Source of the DNA: JBCBWG01 sp964579305 | GTDB taxonomy: Bacteria; Pseudomonadota; Alphaproteobacteria; Rhizobiales; Hyphomicrobiaceae | NCBI GenBank assembly: GCA_964579305.1 | Contig: CAZOGY010000149.1 | Coordinates: forward strand, 1 to 7,842 | Direction of reading: 5' to 3' | DNA length: 7,842 nucleotides | Translations under genes and position numbers: made by a program | In this document: positions 1 through 5,985 of the stretch, in pieces | Layout of the letters: each line of letters starts with the position of its first letter | How positions within the stretch are numbered: the stretch's first letter is position 1 | Notes under the pieces: generated by a model | What the model was told of the DNA's origin: nothing | The model's input: the letters and a program-made list of their open reading frames with translations, nothing else | Database searches by the model: none

Positions 1-25
1 CGGAGGGCCAACGGCCCGTGAGCGC

Positions 26-68
26 AACAGAGCTCAAGCAAGGCGCATTTCATGCAACACGCTTTAGC
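26..68 (-). repeat. 43-nt structured repeat, copy 1, containing the stop codon of the YiiX-like gene
   Basis: This stretch matches 3006-3048 at 39 of 43 positions in the same orientation. Read on the minus strand it begins GCTAAAGCGTG, and the TAA is the stop codon of the YiiX-like gene. The minus-strand RNA can form an inner 5-bp stem (52-56 with 44-48) around a GAA loop, and an outer stem (60-64 with 36-40). Two of the four differences from copy 2 turn a G-C pair into a G-U pair, so both stems survive; a third loses the outermost A-U pair. Position and structure suggest a transcript 3'-end element. There is no U-tract after the hairpin, so a classical intrinsic terminator is not supported. 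Confidence 0.75.
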
Positions 69-1500
69 GTCGCGGGATCTGCAAATAGCCGATCTTGTTG
101 CCCTGCTGCTCGCGGTAGGCCTCAAGCCACGCGTAAAGATCGCGCATGTGGAGAGGGCGGCCGGTTTTGGCGCGATGGTCGCGTTGATGGGCGTTCAAAC
201 CTTCGGCAATGCGGCCCGTTGTGAACGTCAGCATGGCGATCGCAGCAATAGTGCGCCGCTTCATGTTGGTTGGGACCTCCGGCAGGCCCAATGCCATGAG
301 CCCACGTTTGATGATGCCAGGCAGGAACGCCGATATCCGACCCGCGATGCTCAACAGCCAGATTGGAAACGTCTCGCGATAGACGTAACCGTAGGTGTCC
401 ATCCAGGCGAAATGCTTGTCCATCATGGCGTCCTGGACGCGCAGATAGCTTGTTTTGCGGACGTCGCGCCATTCCGCAACGACGTCGAAATGCGGGTCGA
501 GTTCCACGTCGCCCGGGGCGAACGTCTTGTCCGCGGTGACGCCGATGCGGTTCAAGAAGTCACGGTTTTTGACCGCGAGATAGGTTGGGAACGCAGGAAG
601 GATCACCGCGCCCTGGCTGCCCTTGGCATAGGCCAGCCGAATGAGTTTGGAGCAGTAAAGAGGGTTTTCGCCTTCAAGCTCCATCGAGAAATCATAGGGA
701 ATATCCTCAGCGCCCCACATGTTGGAGCGGCGGACGTGGTCAAGAATAAAGTTGGCCGCCCGGCCCGCCAGTTCCGGATCGCGCGGGCGGAACAGCACGG
801 CCCGACCCAGGCCGTGATCCAGCGCGGTCTGCAGCGGCGCGGTCACGGAGCCTTTCTCGATCAAAGCTTCGACGATTGAGGCATGCTGATTGCGATCGAC
901 GTGAACCAGCCCGATGTGGCTGAATTGGCTGTCGATGTCGCCGATGCGGGCAATTGCAGCGCTTGTGCTCAGTGATCCGCGCACGAGCAGCACGTCGCCG
1001 GAGCGGAAATCAAACCCCTCAGCTGTGCGGTACTTCGGGTTGATTGCCGTTGCCAACGGGTGGCCTGTGAAGGCCACTTGGTCGCCCAGATCATCGCCAG
1101 GCTTTGGAACCGGTGGCGACAGGATCAATTCCGCCAACATGTCGGTGGCATAGCGCCCGACGCGGAACACGCCACGCAAATTGCGTTCAACGCCGGGGGT
1201 CATGAGGCCGCGCGTGCGCCAATCGGGGATACGGTCTCGCAGGGCAACGCGCACCAGGAACAAGTCGTCGAGCGCATGGTCGCCTTCTGCCTTGATGCCG
1301 GCGATGTCATACCCAGCAAGGTCTGCCGTGACCAGTCGCGTGGTCACCTTGCCCAGTTCGGCTTCAAGGGTGTCGGCGTTTTGCGGTGTGAACGCGATAA
1401 GGGCGCGGAAGGCGGCAAGGTCAGCGTCGAGTTTCGCGCATCCGGTGGTTTGCGTGGTCTGTGCTGACGTGGGCGGGCTTGTTCGGCCGGTCGTTTCCAT
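64..1500 (-). CDS. YiiX-like permuted papain-fold (NlpC/P60-related) protein
   Basis: Predicted 478-residue protein with a circularly permuted papain-like domain of the YiiX/YebB (DUF830, Orthopoxvirus G6R-like) type in its middle. The domain opens with GDVLLVRG (168-175). The expected permuted order then follows: His195 in FSHIGLVH, Glu211 in IVEAL, Cys283 in LYCSKLI. These are the probable catalytic residues. The family cleaves or forms amide or thioester bonds; the substrate here is unknown. About 160 residues precede the domain and about 160 follow it, so the protein is much longer than the roughly 200-residue YiiX. Hydrophobic stretches near 378-395 and 418-428 may be membrane-associated but are short; no signal peptide is evident. 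The ATG at 1500 is chosen because GAGGA lies 7 nt upstream; an in-frame TTG 12 codons earlier has less support. It is the last gene of the leftward block, 207 bp after ccrM. Its TAA lies inside the 43-nt repeat. Confidence 0.8.
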   Translation of the reverse strand: METTGRTSPPTSAQTTQTTGCAKLDADLAAFRALIAFTPQNADTLEAELGKVTTRLVTADLAGYDIAGIKAEGDHALDDLFLVRVALRDRIPDWRTRGLMTPGVERNLRGVFRVGRYATDMLAELILSPPVPKPGDDLGDQVAFTGHPLATAINPKYRTAEGFDFRSGDVLLVRGSLSTSAAIARIGDIDSQFSHIGLVHVDRNQHASIVEALIEKGSVTAPLQTALDHGLGRAVLFRPRDPELAGRAANFILDHVRRSNMWGAEDIPYDFSMELEGENPLYCSKLIRLAYAKGSQGAVILPAFPTYLAVKNRDFLNRIGVTADKTFAPGDVELDPHFDVVAEWRDVRKTSYLRVQDAMMDKHFAWMDTYGYVYRETFPIWLLSIAGRISAFLPGIIKRGLMALGLPEVPTNMKRRTIAAIAMLTFTTGRIAEGLNAHQRDHRAKTGRPLHMRDLYAWLEAYREQQGNKIGYLQIPRR

Positions 1501-1707
1501 TGGCAGATCCTCGCTGGTCGGCGTGCGAGCCGACAAGTTCCTGCCCCCTCAATGCGCAAGCCGGCGGCATCGGCAAGCCGATCGATACGTTTGCGTGTGA
1601 CTTCGCGGCAAATTGCGGCCAAGGCGCATCGCATTGCTTTGCATCGCATCTCATCGCATCTCATCGCATCTCAGGCGATCTGCGGCATAACGAACGGCAT
1701 CGGGCGG
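1501..1707. other. Intergenic region between ccrM and the YiiX-like gene
   Basis: This 207-bp gap separates two minus-strand genes. It contains the ribosome binding site of the YiiX-like gene (GAGGA on the minus strand, about 1508-1512) and a 10-nt tandem repeat at 1642-1673. No hairpin followed by a T-run was found after ccrM, so a terminator is not called. The minus strand stays open for some distance here and could encode short peptides, but nothing resembles a known protein. Confidence 0.5.
1642..1673. repeat. Tandem repeat, 10-nt unit CATCGCATCT, about 3.2 copies
   Basis: Three perfect consecutive units plus two bases, with a degenerate GCATCGCATT-type unit upstream (about 1625-1641). 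It lies 34 bp downstream of the ccrM stop and about 140 bp upstream of the YiiX-like start. The unit length is not a multiple of three and the repeat is outside called genes, so copy-number change would not alter a protein. Confidence 0.85.
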
Positions 1708-2916
1708 CTACTCGGCCGGCTGCAAACCGCGCGGCTTGACGGCTGGGGGGCTTGTGGCGGCGCGTGGCTGCTGTGTGCCAGCAGGTGCCAAGCCAAGACG
1801 CCTGCGTGCTTCATTGCGCAGGTCATCGATCGGGCGCAACCGGCCCTCGCGTTCCACATGCCAAAAGGTCCAGCCGTTGCAGGCGGCTTTGCCCTGGATC
1901 TCTGCGCCGACGCGATGAATTGATCCTTGCACGTCACTTGCGGCGACACTGCCGTCGGCGCGCACCTTTGCGCGAAACCGCCGACGCTGGTCAAACAGAA
2001 CATCGCCAGGCGCCAGCATGCCAAGATCGAGGATCGCGCCGAACGGCACCCGCGGTGCATCGCGTTTAGATGGGACAGGTGTGAGCGCGTCTTCTGCCAT
2101 GGGGGTGACCGCTTCAATTCGCGTGCGCGCGGCCTGAGCATAGTCAGCGTCGCGCTCGATGCCGATCCAGTTCCGGCCCAACCTGCGGGCCACGGCAGCG
2201 GTGGTTCCGGTTCCCAGGAATGGATCAAGCACCACGTCGCCGCGGCGGGTGGTGGCAAGCAGAATACGCTCAAGGAGCGCTTCGGGCTTTTGGGTTGGGT
2301 GTGCTTTGCGCCCGGTATCGTCTTTCAAGCGCTCAGGACCAGAGCAGATCGGAATCAACCAGTCTGAGCGCATTTGGACATCGTCATTGCGCGCCTTCAT
2401 GCTTTCGTACTGGAACGTCACGCGCGCATTGGCATCGCGCCCTGCCCAAATCAGCGTTTCGTGCGCATTGGTGAAACGGCGTCCCCGGAAATTCGGCATC
2501 GGGTTGGTCTTCAGCCAGATCACATCGTTTTGAATCCAGAAGCCGAGGTCCTGGAGCGCCGTGCCGAGGCGAAACACGTTGTGATAGGCGCCGATGACCC
2601 AGATTGCCCCGTCCGGTTTCAAGATGCGGCGGCATTCGCCGAGCCAGGCGCGCGTGAAGGTATCGTACTCGGCGAACGATGCGAACTGATCCCACGCCTG
2701 GTCGACACCGTCGACGACCGTATTGTTGGGACGCAGCAGATGTCCGGGCAATTGCAGGTTATACGGTGGATCAGCGAACACGAGGTCGACACATGCATCC
2801 GGCAGGTGCCTGAGGCCGTCCAGGCAATCTTCGTTCAGGACAGTGTTCAGCGGGACCTTTTGCTTGGCGCCGGGTTTGGACTTGATGGCAGGCTTTGCGC
2901 GTGGAGGCCGGGGCAT
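1708..2916 (-). CDS. ccrM: CcrM, cell-cycle-regulated GANTC adenine-N6 DNA methyltransferase
   Basis: Predicted 402-residue beta-class DNA adenine methyltransferase that transfers a methyl group from S-adenosylmethionine to the adenine of GANTC. In alphaproteobacteria it acts late in the cell cycle and links replication to transcription. The catalytic motif DPPYNLQL (49-56) precedes the cofactor-binding motif DPFLGTGTT (231-239), the beta-class order. Other segments characteristic of CcrM are GAIWVIGAYHN (103-113), NPMPNFRG (138-145), NAHETLIWA (150-158) and KAHPTQKPEALL (204-215). The C-terminal RAMA-type domain runs from about 289 to 366 (PRVPFGAI to RPIDDLR) and contains CNGWTFWH (346-353). 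Compared with the 358-residue Caulobacter enzyme there is a basic N-terminal extension of about 25 residues and a Pro/Ala-rich tail of about 30. The ATG at 2916 is chosen although only a weak GAG lies 9 nt upstream; the frame is open to an ATG at 3033 inside the repeat. The gene follows rnhB by 127 bp. Family and specificity are inferred with high confidence. Confidence 0.95.
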   Translation of the reverse strand: MPRPPRAKPAIKSKPGAKQKVPLNTVLNEDCLDGLRHLPDACVDLVFADPPYNLQLPGHLLRPNNTVVDGVDQAWDQFASFAEYDTFTRAWLGECRRILKPDGAIWVIGAYHNVFRLGTALQDLGFWIQNDVIWLKTNPMPNFRGRRFTNAHETLIWAGRDANARVTFQYESMKARNDDVQMRSDWLIPICSGPERLKDDTGRKAHPTQKPEALLERILLATTRRGDVVLDPFLGTGTTAAVARRLGRNWIGIERDADYAQAARTRIEAVTPMAEDALTPVPSKRDAPRVPFGAILDLGMLAPGDVLFDQRRRFRAKVRADGSVAASDVQGSIHRVGAEIQGKAACNGWTFWHVEREGRLRPIDDLRNEARRRLGLAPAGTQQPRAATSPPAVKPRGLQPAE

Positions 2917-3005
2917 ACGCAGGTACTCAACGGGTGCGGCGGGCACGCTCACGCGGCCGCCTATGCTACTCGGGGCCGCTGTTCTAGACCGTTTGGCTGC
3001 TTGGA
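2917..3005 (-). promoter_or_regulatory. Putative ccrM leader
   Basis: Together with the repeat copy this fills the rnhB-ccrM gap. On the minus strand it contains a possible hairpin, GCGGCC (2953-2958) with GGCCGC (2974-2979) and a 15-nt loop, about 36-63 nt before the ccrM ATG. I see no convincing -35/-10 pair, no TTAA-N7-TTAA CtrA box and no GANTC site. Caulobacter ccrM is known to have CtrA and GANTC elements in its leader, so control may differ here or act further upstream. Confidence 0.3.
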
Positions 3006-3048
3006 AACAGAGCGAAAGCGAGGCGCATTTCATGCGACACGCTTTAGC
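3006..3048 (-). repeat. 43-nt structured repeat, copy 2, containing the rnhB stop codon
   Basis: Same-orientation partner of 26-68. On the minus strand its TAA (3044-3046) is the rnhB stop. The folded RNA would have an outer 6-bp stem (AAAGCG with CGCTTT; 3040-3045 with 3015-3020), a 3x3 internal loop, and an inner 5-bp stem (CGCAT with ATGCG; 3032-3036 with 3024-3028) closed by GAA. An ATG in the inner hairpin (3031-3033) is in frame with ccrM but is probably not its start. Confidence 0.75.
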
Positions 3049-3655
3049 CGAGCGCGATGGCCAATTGGACTGGGCGGAACGAGCGTCGGTGATGCGGGGT
3101 CACGCCGTTTTTTGCAATCGCCGCGCGGTGCTCGGCTGTTCCATATCCTTTGTGCTTTTCAAAGCCATAGCCCGGCCATTCGCGGCCCAGCTCGCGCATC
3201 ATCCGGTCGCGCGTGACTTTGGCAACGATCGAGGCTGCGGCGATCGACAGGCAACGGGCATCGCCGCGCACGATGGCGCGGGACTGGCAGCGCAAGTGCG
3301 GGACCCTGTTGCCATCGATGAGGGCCAAAACGGGGGGCGGATCGAGTTGTGCAACGGCTTGCTGCATGGCCCACAGGGTTGCGCGTAAAATATTGTCGCG
3401 GTCGATCCGCTCCACGTCGGCCATGGCAACAGCGCAGCGTGCGCACGCGGTGATCTCTTCGAAAGCCGTCTCGCGGGCAGCTTCGGACAGCGCTTTGGAA
3501 TCGTTCAGGCCGCTTGGGATCGCATCGGGCTGCAAGATCACGGCGGCGGCCACAACCGGCCCCGCCCACGGGCCGCGTCCGGCTTCGTCAACGCCGCAGA
3601 CCTCGCCACCAAGGATCCGGCGTTCGGCCAGTTCAATTTCAAATGTCGGTGCCAT
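3044..3655 (-). CDS. rnhB: Ribonuclease HII
   Basis: Predicted 203-residue cytoplasmic endonuclease that cuts RNA in RNA-DNA hybrids and at single ribonucleotides in duplex DNA, feeding ribonucleotide excision repair. The signature GVDEAGRGPWAGPVVAAAVIL spans 21-41 and supplies Asp23 and Glu24. Asp114 (ALIDGN) and Asp132 (RGDARCLSIAAASIVAKVTRD, from 130) complete the metal-binding acidic set. NDSKAL (51-56) and the C-terminal HKGYGTAEHRAAI and HHRRSF motifs are also typical. Length is normal. The ATG at 3655 gives the standard N-terminus; an in-frame GTG at 3736 would add an atypical basic stretch. No Shine-Dalgarno sequence precedes the ATG; instead a GATTC (a CcrM site) sits 6 nt upstream. 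It lies between the radical SAM gene and ccrM, and rnhB next to ccrM is a known alphaproteobacterial arrangement. Its stop codon is inside the 43-nt repeat. Confidence 0.95.
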   Translation of the reverse strand: MAPTFEIELAERRILGGEVCGVDEAGRGPWAGPVVAAAVILQPDAIPSGLNDSKALSEAARETAFEEITACARCAVAMADVERIDRDNILRATLWAMQQAVAQLDPPPVLALIDGNRVPHLRCQSRAIVRGDARCLSIAAASIVAKVTRDRMMRELGREWPGYGFEKHKGYGTAEHRAAIAKNGVTPHHRRSFRPVQLAIALG

Positions 3656-3661
3656 GGACGC

Positions 3662-3666
3662 GAATC
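3662..3666. promoter_or_regulatory. GANTC (CcrM) site immediately upstream of rnhB
   Basis: GAATC on the plus strand, GATTC on the minus, 6 nt before the rnhB ATG where a ribosome binding site would be expected. It is the only intergenic GANTC site I found in the window. The site is directly visible; any role in methylation-dependent control of the rnhB-ccrM pair is inference. Confidence 0.4.
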
Positions 3667-3708
3667 GTTTTGCTGTGTGCGCTTGACGATCCGCTGGTCG
3701 GCACGGGT

Positions 3709-3745
3709 GGTCAAATCCTTTGCGTCGGGTTCGCACTTTTTGACC
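3709..3745 (-). other. Two-tier inverted repeat between the radical SAM gene and rnhB
   Basis: GGTCAAA (3709-3715) and TTTGACC (3739-3745) are perfect 7-nt arms. Inside them TGCG (3721-3724) pairs with CGCA (3732-3735) around a 7-nt loop. On the minus-strand transcript the hairpin begins about 10 nt after the radical SAM stop codon. No T-run follows it, so it could be a 3'-end stabiliser, a processing signal, a protein-binding palindrome or a weak terminator. Confidence 0.4.
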
Positions 3746-3755
3746 TGATGGGGCA

Positions 3756-4901
3756 TCACAGTAAGCTCATCTGGCCGTCGCGGTTCACTGGTGGTCTGAA
3801 AAGATGGGTGGCCAAGCGCATGTCGCGCGTATTCAGGCCAAGCCGTTGGCTGGCCAACCGGAACCGTTGTGCGATCTGGCGTGCATAGGGGCCGGTCCCG
3901 CGTTGGCGCAGCCCGAAGTCTGAGCGGTAATCGCGCCCGCCGTGCATCGATTGGAGCAGATGGAGCACCCGGTTCGCCTTATCGGGAAATTCCGTCGCCA
4001 GCCATTCGCGGAACAGGTCTTTGATCTCCAGCGGCATGCGCAACAACACGTAGCCGGCGCCACTGACGCCGGCGTCGGCGGCCGCAGACAAGATGCGCTC
4101 GGTCTCGTGATCAGTCAGGCCTGGCACGATTGGCGCGACCATCACGGATGTCGGCACCCCCGCTTCGCTGAGGGTTTGCAAGGCTGCCAGTCGGCGCTGC
4201 GGTGTGGCGGCCCGTGGCTCCATTTTGCGTGCGACGGTCCGATCGAGCGTCGTCACCGAGATCGCGACTTTGACCAACCTGCGCCGCGCCATCCGCTCAA
4301 GGATATCGATATCGCGTAAAACGAGGGCTGATTTTGTTACAATCCCGACTGGGTGGCCGGCCGTCTCCAAAACCTCAAGGACCTGGCGGGTGATTTGCCA
4401 GGTCCGCTCGACGGGCTGATAGGGGTCCGTCACGGCGCCAAGCGCGATTGTCCTTGGCGTGTAGCCCCGCGCTGCAAACGCCTTTTGAAGAAGTTCGGCG
4501 GCGTTGGTCTTGGCGTAAAGCTCGCTTTCGAAATCGAGACCTGGCGAGTGGCCCAAAAAGGCATGTGTCGGGCGAGCATAGCAATAGCTGCACCCGTGTT
4601 CACAGCCGCGATAGGGATTAATGGACCGATCGAACGAGAGGTCAGGGCTATCGTTAGTCGCAATGATGGATTTGGCCGTCTCGGCATGCACTTTGGTTTG
4701 GAAGGCAGAGAGACCGTCCAATGAGCCCCATCCATCGTCGATGTCGTTGCGCAGTTGGCGTTCAAAACGCCCGGTCCGGTTTGAGCGCGCCCCGCGACCT
4801 CGGCGACGGTCGGCCTCCACGAGGCTGACGTCTGGACCGTCGGCATCTGCAGGGCTGTCGTCAAACGCCGCATATCGCTCTTGAGACATCCGCGTGCTCA
4901 T
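3756..4901 (-). CDS. PA0069-family radical SAM protein
   Basis: Predicted 381-residue radical SAM enzyme of the PA0069/Rv2578c-like group, distantly related to spore photoproduct lyase (SplB). The cluster motif is C-x3-C-x2-C (Cys100, Cys104, Cys107) in NPYRGCEHGCSYCYARPTH (95-113). It would bind a 4Fe-4S cluster that reductively cleaves S-adenosylmethionine. Typical family segments follow: a charged GRGARSNRTGRFE stretch (35-47), GAVTDPYQPVE (155-165), VTKSALVLRD (188-197), ISVTTLD (214-220) and MVAPIVPGLTD (254-264). The substrate is unknown. The protein ends in QMSLL, resembling the bacterial sliding-clamp-binding motif QL(S/D)LF. The start is uncertain: ATG at 4901 (GAG 6 nt upstream) is used; ATG at 4889 and GTG at 4979 are alternatives. 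It heads the leftward block and diverges from the glycosyltransferase gene. The family call is firm; a role in nucleic acid metabolism is inferred. Confidence 0.9.
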   Translation of the reverse strand: MSTRMSQERYAAFDDSPADADGPDVSLVEADRRRGRGARSNRTGRFERQLRNDIDDGWGSLDGLSAFQTKVHAETAKSIIATNDSPDLSFDRSINPYRGCEHGCSYCYARPTHAFLGHSPGLDFESELYAKTNAAELLQKAFAARGYTPRTIALGAVTDPYQPVERTWQITRQVLEVLETAGHPVGIVTKSALVLRDIDILERMARRRLVKVAISVTTLDRTVARKMEPRAATPQRRLAALQTLSEAGVPTSVMVAPIVPGLTDHETERILSAAADAGVSGAGYVLLRMPLEIKDLFREWLATEFPDKANRVLHLLQSMHGGRDYRSDFGLRQRGTGPYARQIAQRFRLASQRLGLNTRDMRLATHLFRPPVNRDGQMSLL

Positions 4902-5143
4902 CCTTGTCTCGTGTTCACCCTCGCCCTCTCCCTGTGCCCACCTCGGCCAAGCGATGACCGTTGTTGGGCTGGTCCGCACGCCGGCGCAGAAAACCCATCA
5001 GCATGCGTCTTCGACCAAAGGGCAAGGCCGCATTGCGTGTCGGGGAGATACCTAGCATGAACATTTTGGACAAATAAAGAACATTATGACTATCGCAGTT
5101 CGTGCGAAACAGCTAGTTTCCAGCCGCTGTAAAGGGCACGCGA
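4902..5143. other. Divergent intergenic region between the radical SAM and glycosyltransferase genes
   Basis: Promoters for both directions should lie here. The only AT-rich island is about 5055-5100, upstream of the glycosyltransferase. It contains TTGGAC (5066-5071) and, about 16 nt later, GACTAT (5088-5093), which is a poor -35/-10 match, so no promoter is firmly called. No CtrA-type TTAA-N7-TTAA box and no GANTC site is present. A strong ribosome binding site AAAGGG (5131-5136) lies 7 nt before the glycosyltransferase ATG. A six-codon reading frame with its own GGGGAG is at 5057-5077. Confidence 0.5.
5057..5077 (+). other. Possible leader peptide MNILDK
   Basis: ATG, five further codons and TAA, preceded by GGGGAG (5042-5047) with a 9-nt spacer. 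It lies 67 nt before the glycosyltransferase start, in the AT-rich part of the leader. A frame this short can arise by chance, and no attenuator hairpin was recognised after it. Confidence 0.2.
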
Positions 5144-5839
5144 ATGATTTCTGTTGTTATCCCAACGCTCAATGCGGAAGCCGGGCTGCCGGCAACGCTG
5201 TCTGCTCTGGTCCCGGCGGTTGTGGCGGGCGTCATCCGTGATGTGGTCATCGTCGACGGTGGTTCGGACGATCGCACTGCTGAGATTGCTGACGCGGCAG
5301 GCGCAACGTTGATCACGACCGAGCGGGGGCGCGGCCGCCAATTGATCGCAGGCGCGGAAGCTGCGCGCGGCGACTGGCTCTTGTTTCTGCATGCCGACAC
5401 GGTTCTTGAGACCGGCTGGGAGAACGAAGTGGCCGCGTTCATGGAGCGGATCAATACCGGCACCCGCCCAGAGGCTGCAGCCGCGTTCCGCTTCGCCCTT
5501 GATGACCTGGGGTTTCTGCCCCGCATGATTGAGGCTGGCGTTGCCGCGCGGTGCACGCTGTTCCGTCTGCCTTACGGCGATCAGGGCTTGCTGATCCCGC
5601 GCCGTCTGTACGGCACTGTTGGCGGCTATCGACCGTTGGATCTGATGGAGGATGTGGATCTTATCCGGCGGCTCGGGCGATCGCGCACGATCATTCTGCG
5701 CAGTCGGGCGGTCACCAGTGCGATCCGCTACCGCCGTGAAGGCTATATGCGCCGCATTGCACGCAACTGGACATGTCTTGCGATGTTTTACCTGCGCCTG
5801 CCGAACCGCACGATTGCGCGGTTCTACGGTCTACGCTGA
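5144..5839 (+). CDS. TIGR04283-type family 2 glycosyltransferase
   Basis: Predicted 231-residue cytoplasmic GT-A-fold glycosyltransferase. It starts directly with the nucleotide-sugar-binding strand MISVVIPTLNAEAGLP (1-16). DGGSDD (38-43) and GRGRQ (62-66, the family form of the loop after the second strand) follow. The metal-binding DxD-type motif is HADT (83-86). LPYGDQGLLIPR (142-153) and DLMEDVDLIRRL (166-177) are characteristic of the TIGR04283 group, with Asp146 or Glu169/Asp170 as candidate catalytic bases. No membrane helix is evident. AAAGGG 7 nt upstream supports the ATG at 5144. The family is labelled arsenosugar biosynthesis from clusters where it accompanies arsenic methylation genes. 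None is visible here, so donor and acceptor are unknown. The TIGR04282-type partner follows across the assembly gap, a common pairing, suggesting one operon. Confidence 0.9.
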   Translation: MISVVIPTLNAEAGLPATLSALVPAVVAGVIRDVVIVDGGSDDRTAEIADAAGATLITTERGRGRQLIAGAEAARGDWLLFLHADTVLETGWENEVAAFMERINTGTRPEAAAAFRFALDDLGFLPRMIEAGVAARCTLFRLPYGDQGLLIPRRLYGTVGGYRPLDLMEDVDLIRRLGRSRTIILRSRAVTSAIRYRREGYMRRIARNWTCLAMFYLRLPNRTIARFYGLR

Positions 5840-5849
5840 CGGGATTTCG

Positions 5850-5949
5850 NNNNNNNNNNNNNNNNNNNNNNNNNNNNNNNNNNNNNNNNNNNNNNNNNNN
5901 NNNNNNNNNNNNNNNNNNNNNNNNNNNNNNNNNNNNNNNNNNNNNNNNN
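5850..5949. other. Assembly gap (100 Ns)
   Basis: Exactly 100 consecutive Ns, a conventional placeholder for a scaffold join of unknown length. The gap starts 10 bp after the glycosyltransferase stop and ends 36 bp before the first visible ATG of the next gene. The true start of that gene, its ribosome binding site, or even an additional gene could be hidden here. Confidence 0.95.
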
Positions 5950-5985
5950 AAACCACTGCGGGGCCCGCCGACGCGATTTGCGCCG

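Noticed and set aside
1..25. GGGCC-AAC-GGCCC hairpin (6-18) as an intrinsic terminator of the leftward block
   Set aside because: The 5-bp stem is GC-rich but no T-run follows on the minus strand within the window, and the window edge cuts off the context.
52..879. 275-codon open frame on the plus strand
   Set aside because: Antisense to the YiiX-like gene, which has catalytic motifs and a good ribosome binding site; the plus-strand product shows no domain-like features.
1625..1673. CRISPR-like array
   Set aside because: The units are 10 nt and contiguous, with no spacers and no cas genes.
26..3048. Direct repeats flanking yiiX-like and ccrM as ends of a mobile element
   Set aside because: No transposase or integrase between them, no target duplications seen, and each copy contains a gene's stop codon. 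Recombination between the copies is possible but not evidenced.
2374..3216. 280-codon open frame on the plus strand
   Set aside because: Antisense shadow of ccrM and the end of rnhB, both securely identified; typical of high-GC DNA.
3538..3759. Minus-strand frame of about 73 codons starting at the radical SAM stop (GTGATG overlap)
   Set aside because: Looks like a coupled start, but it runs into rnhB out of frame and the product is not family-like.
3756..4901. Arsenosugar radical SAM enzyme ArsS
   Set aside because: Considered because of the neighbouring arsenosugar-labelled pair, but the motifs match the PA0069/SplB-like group and the gene is divergently transcribed.
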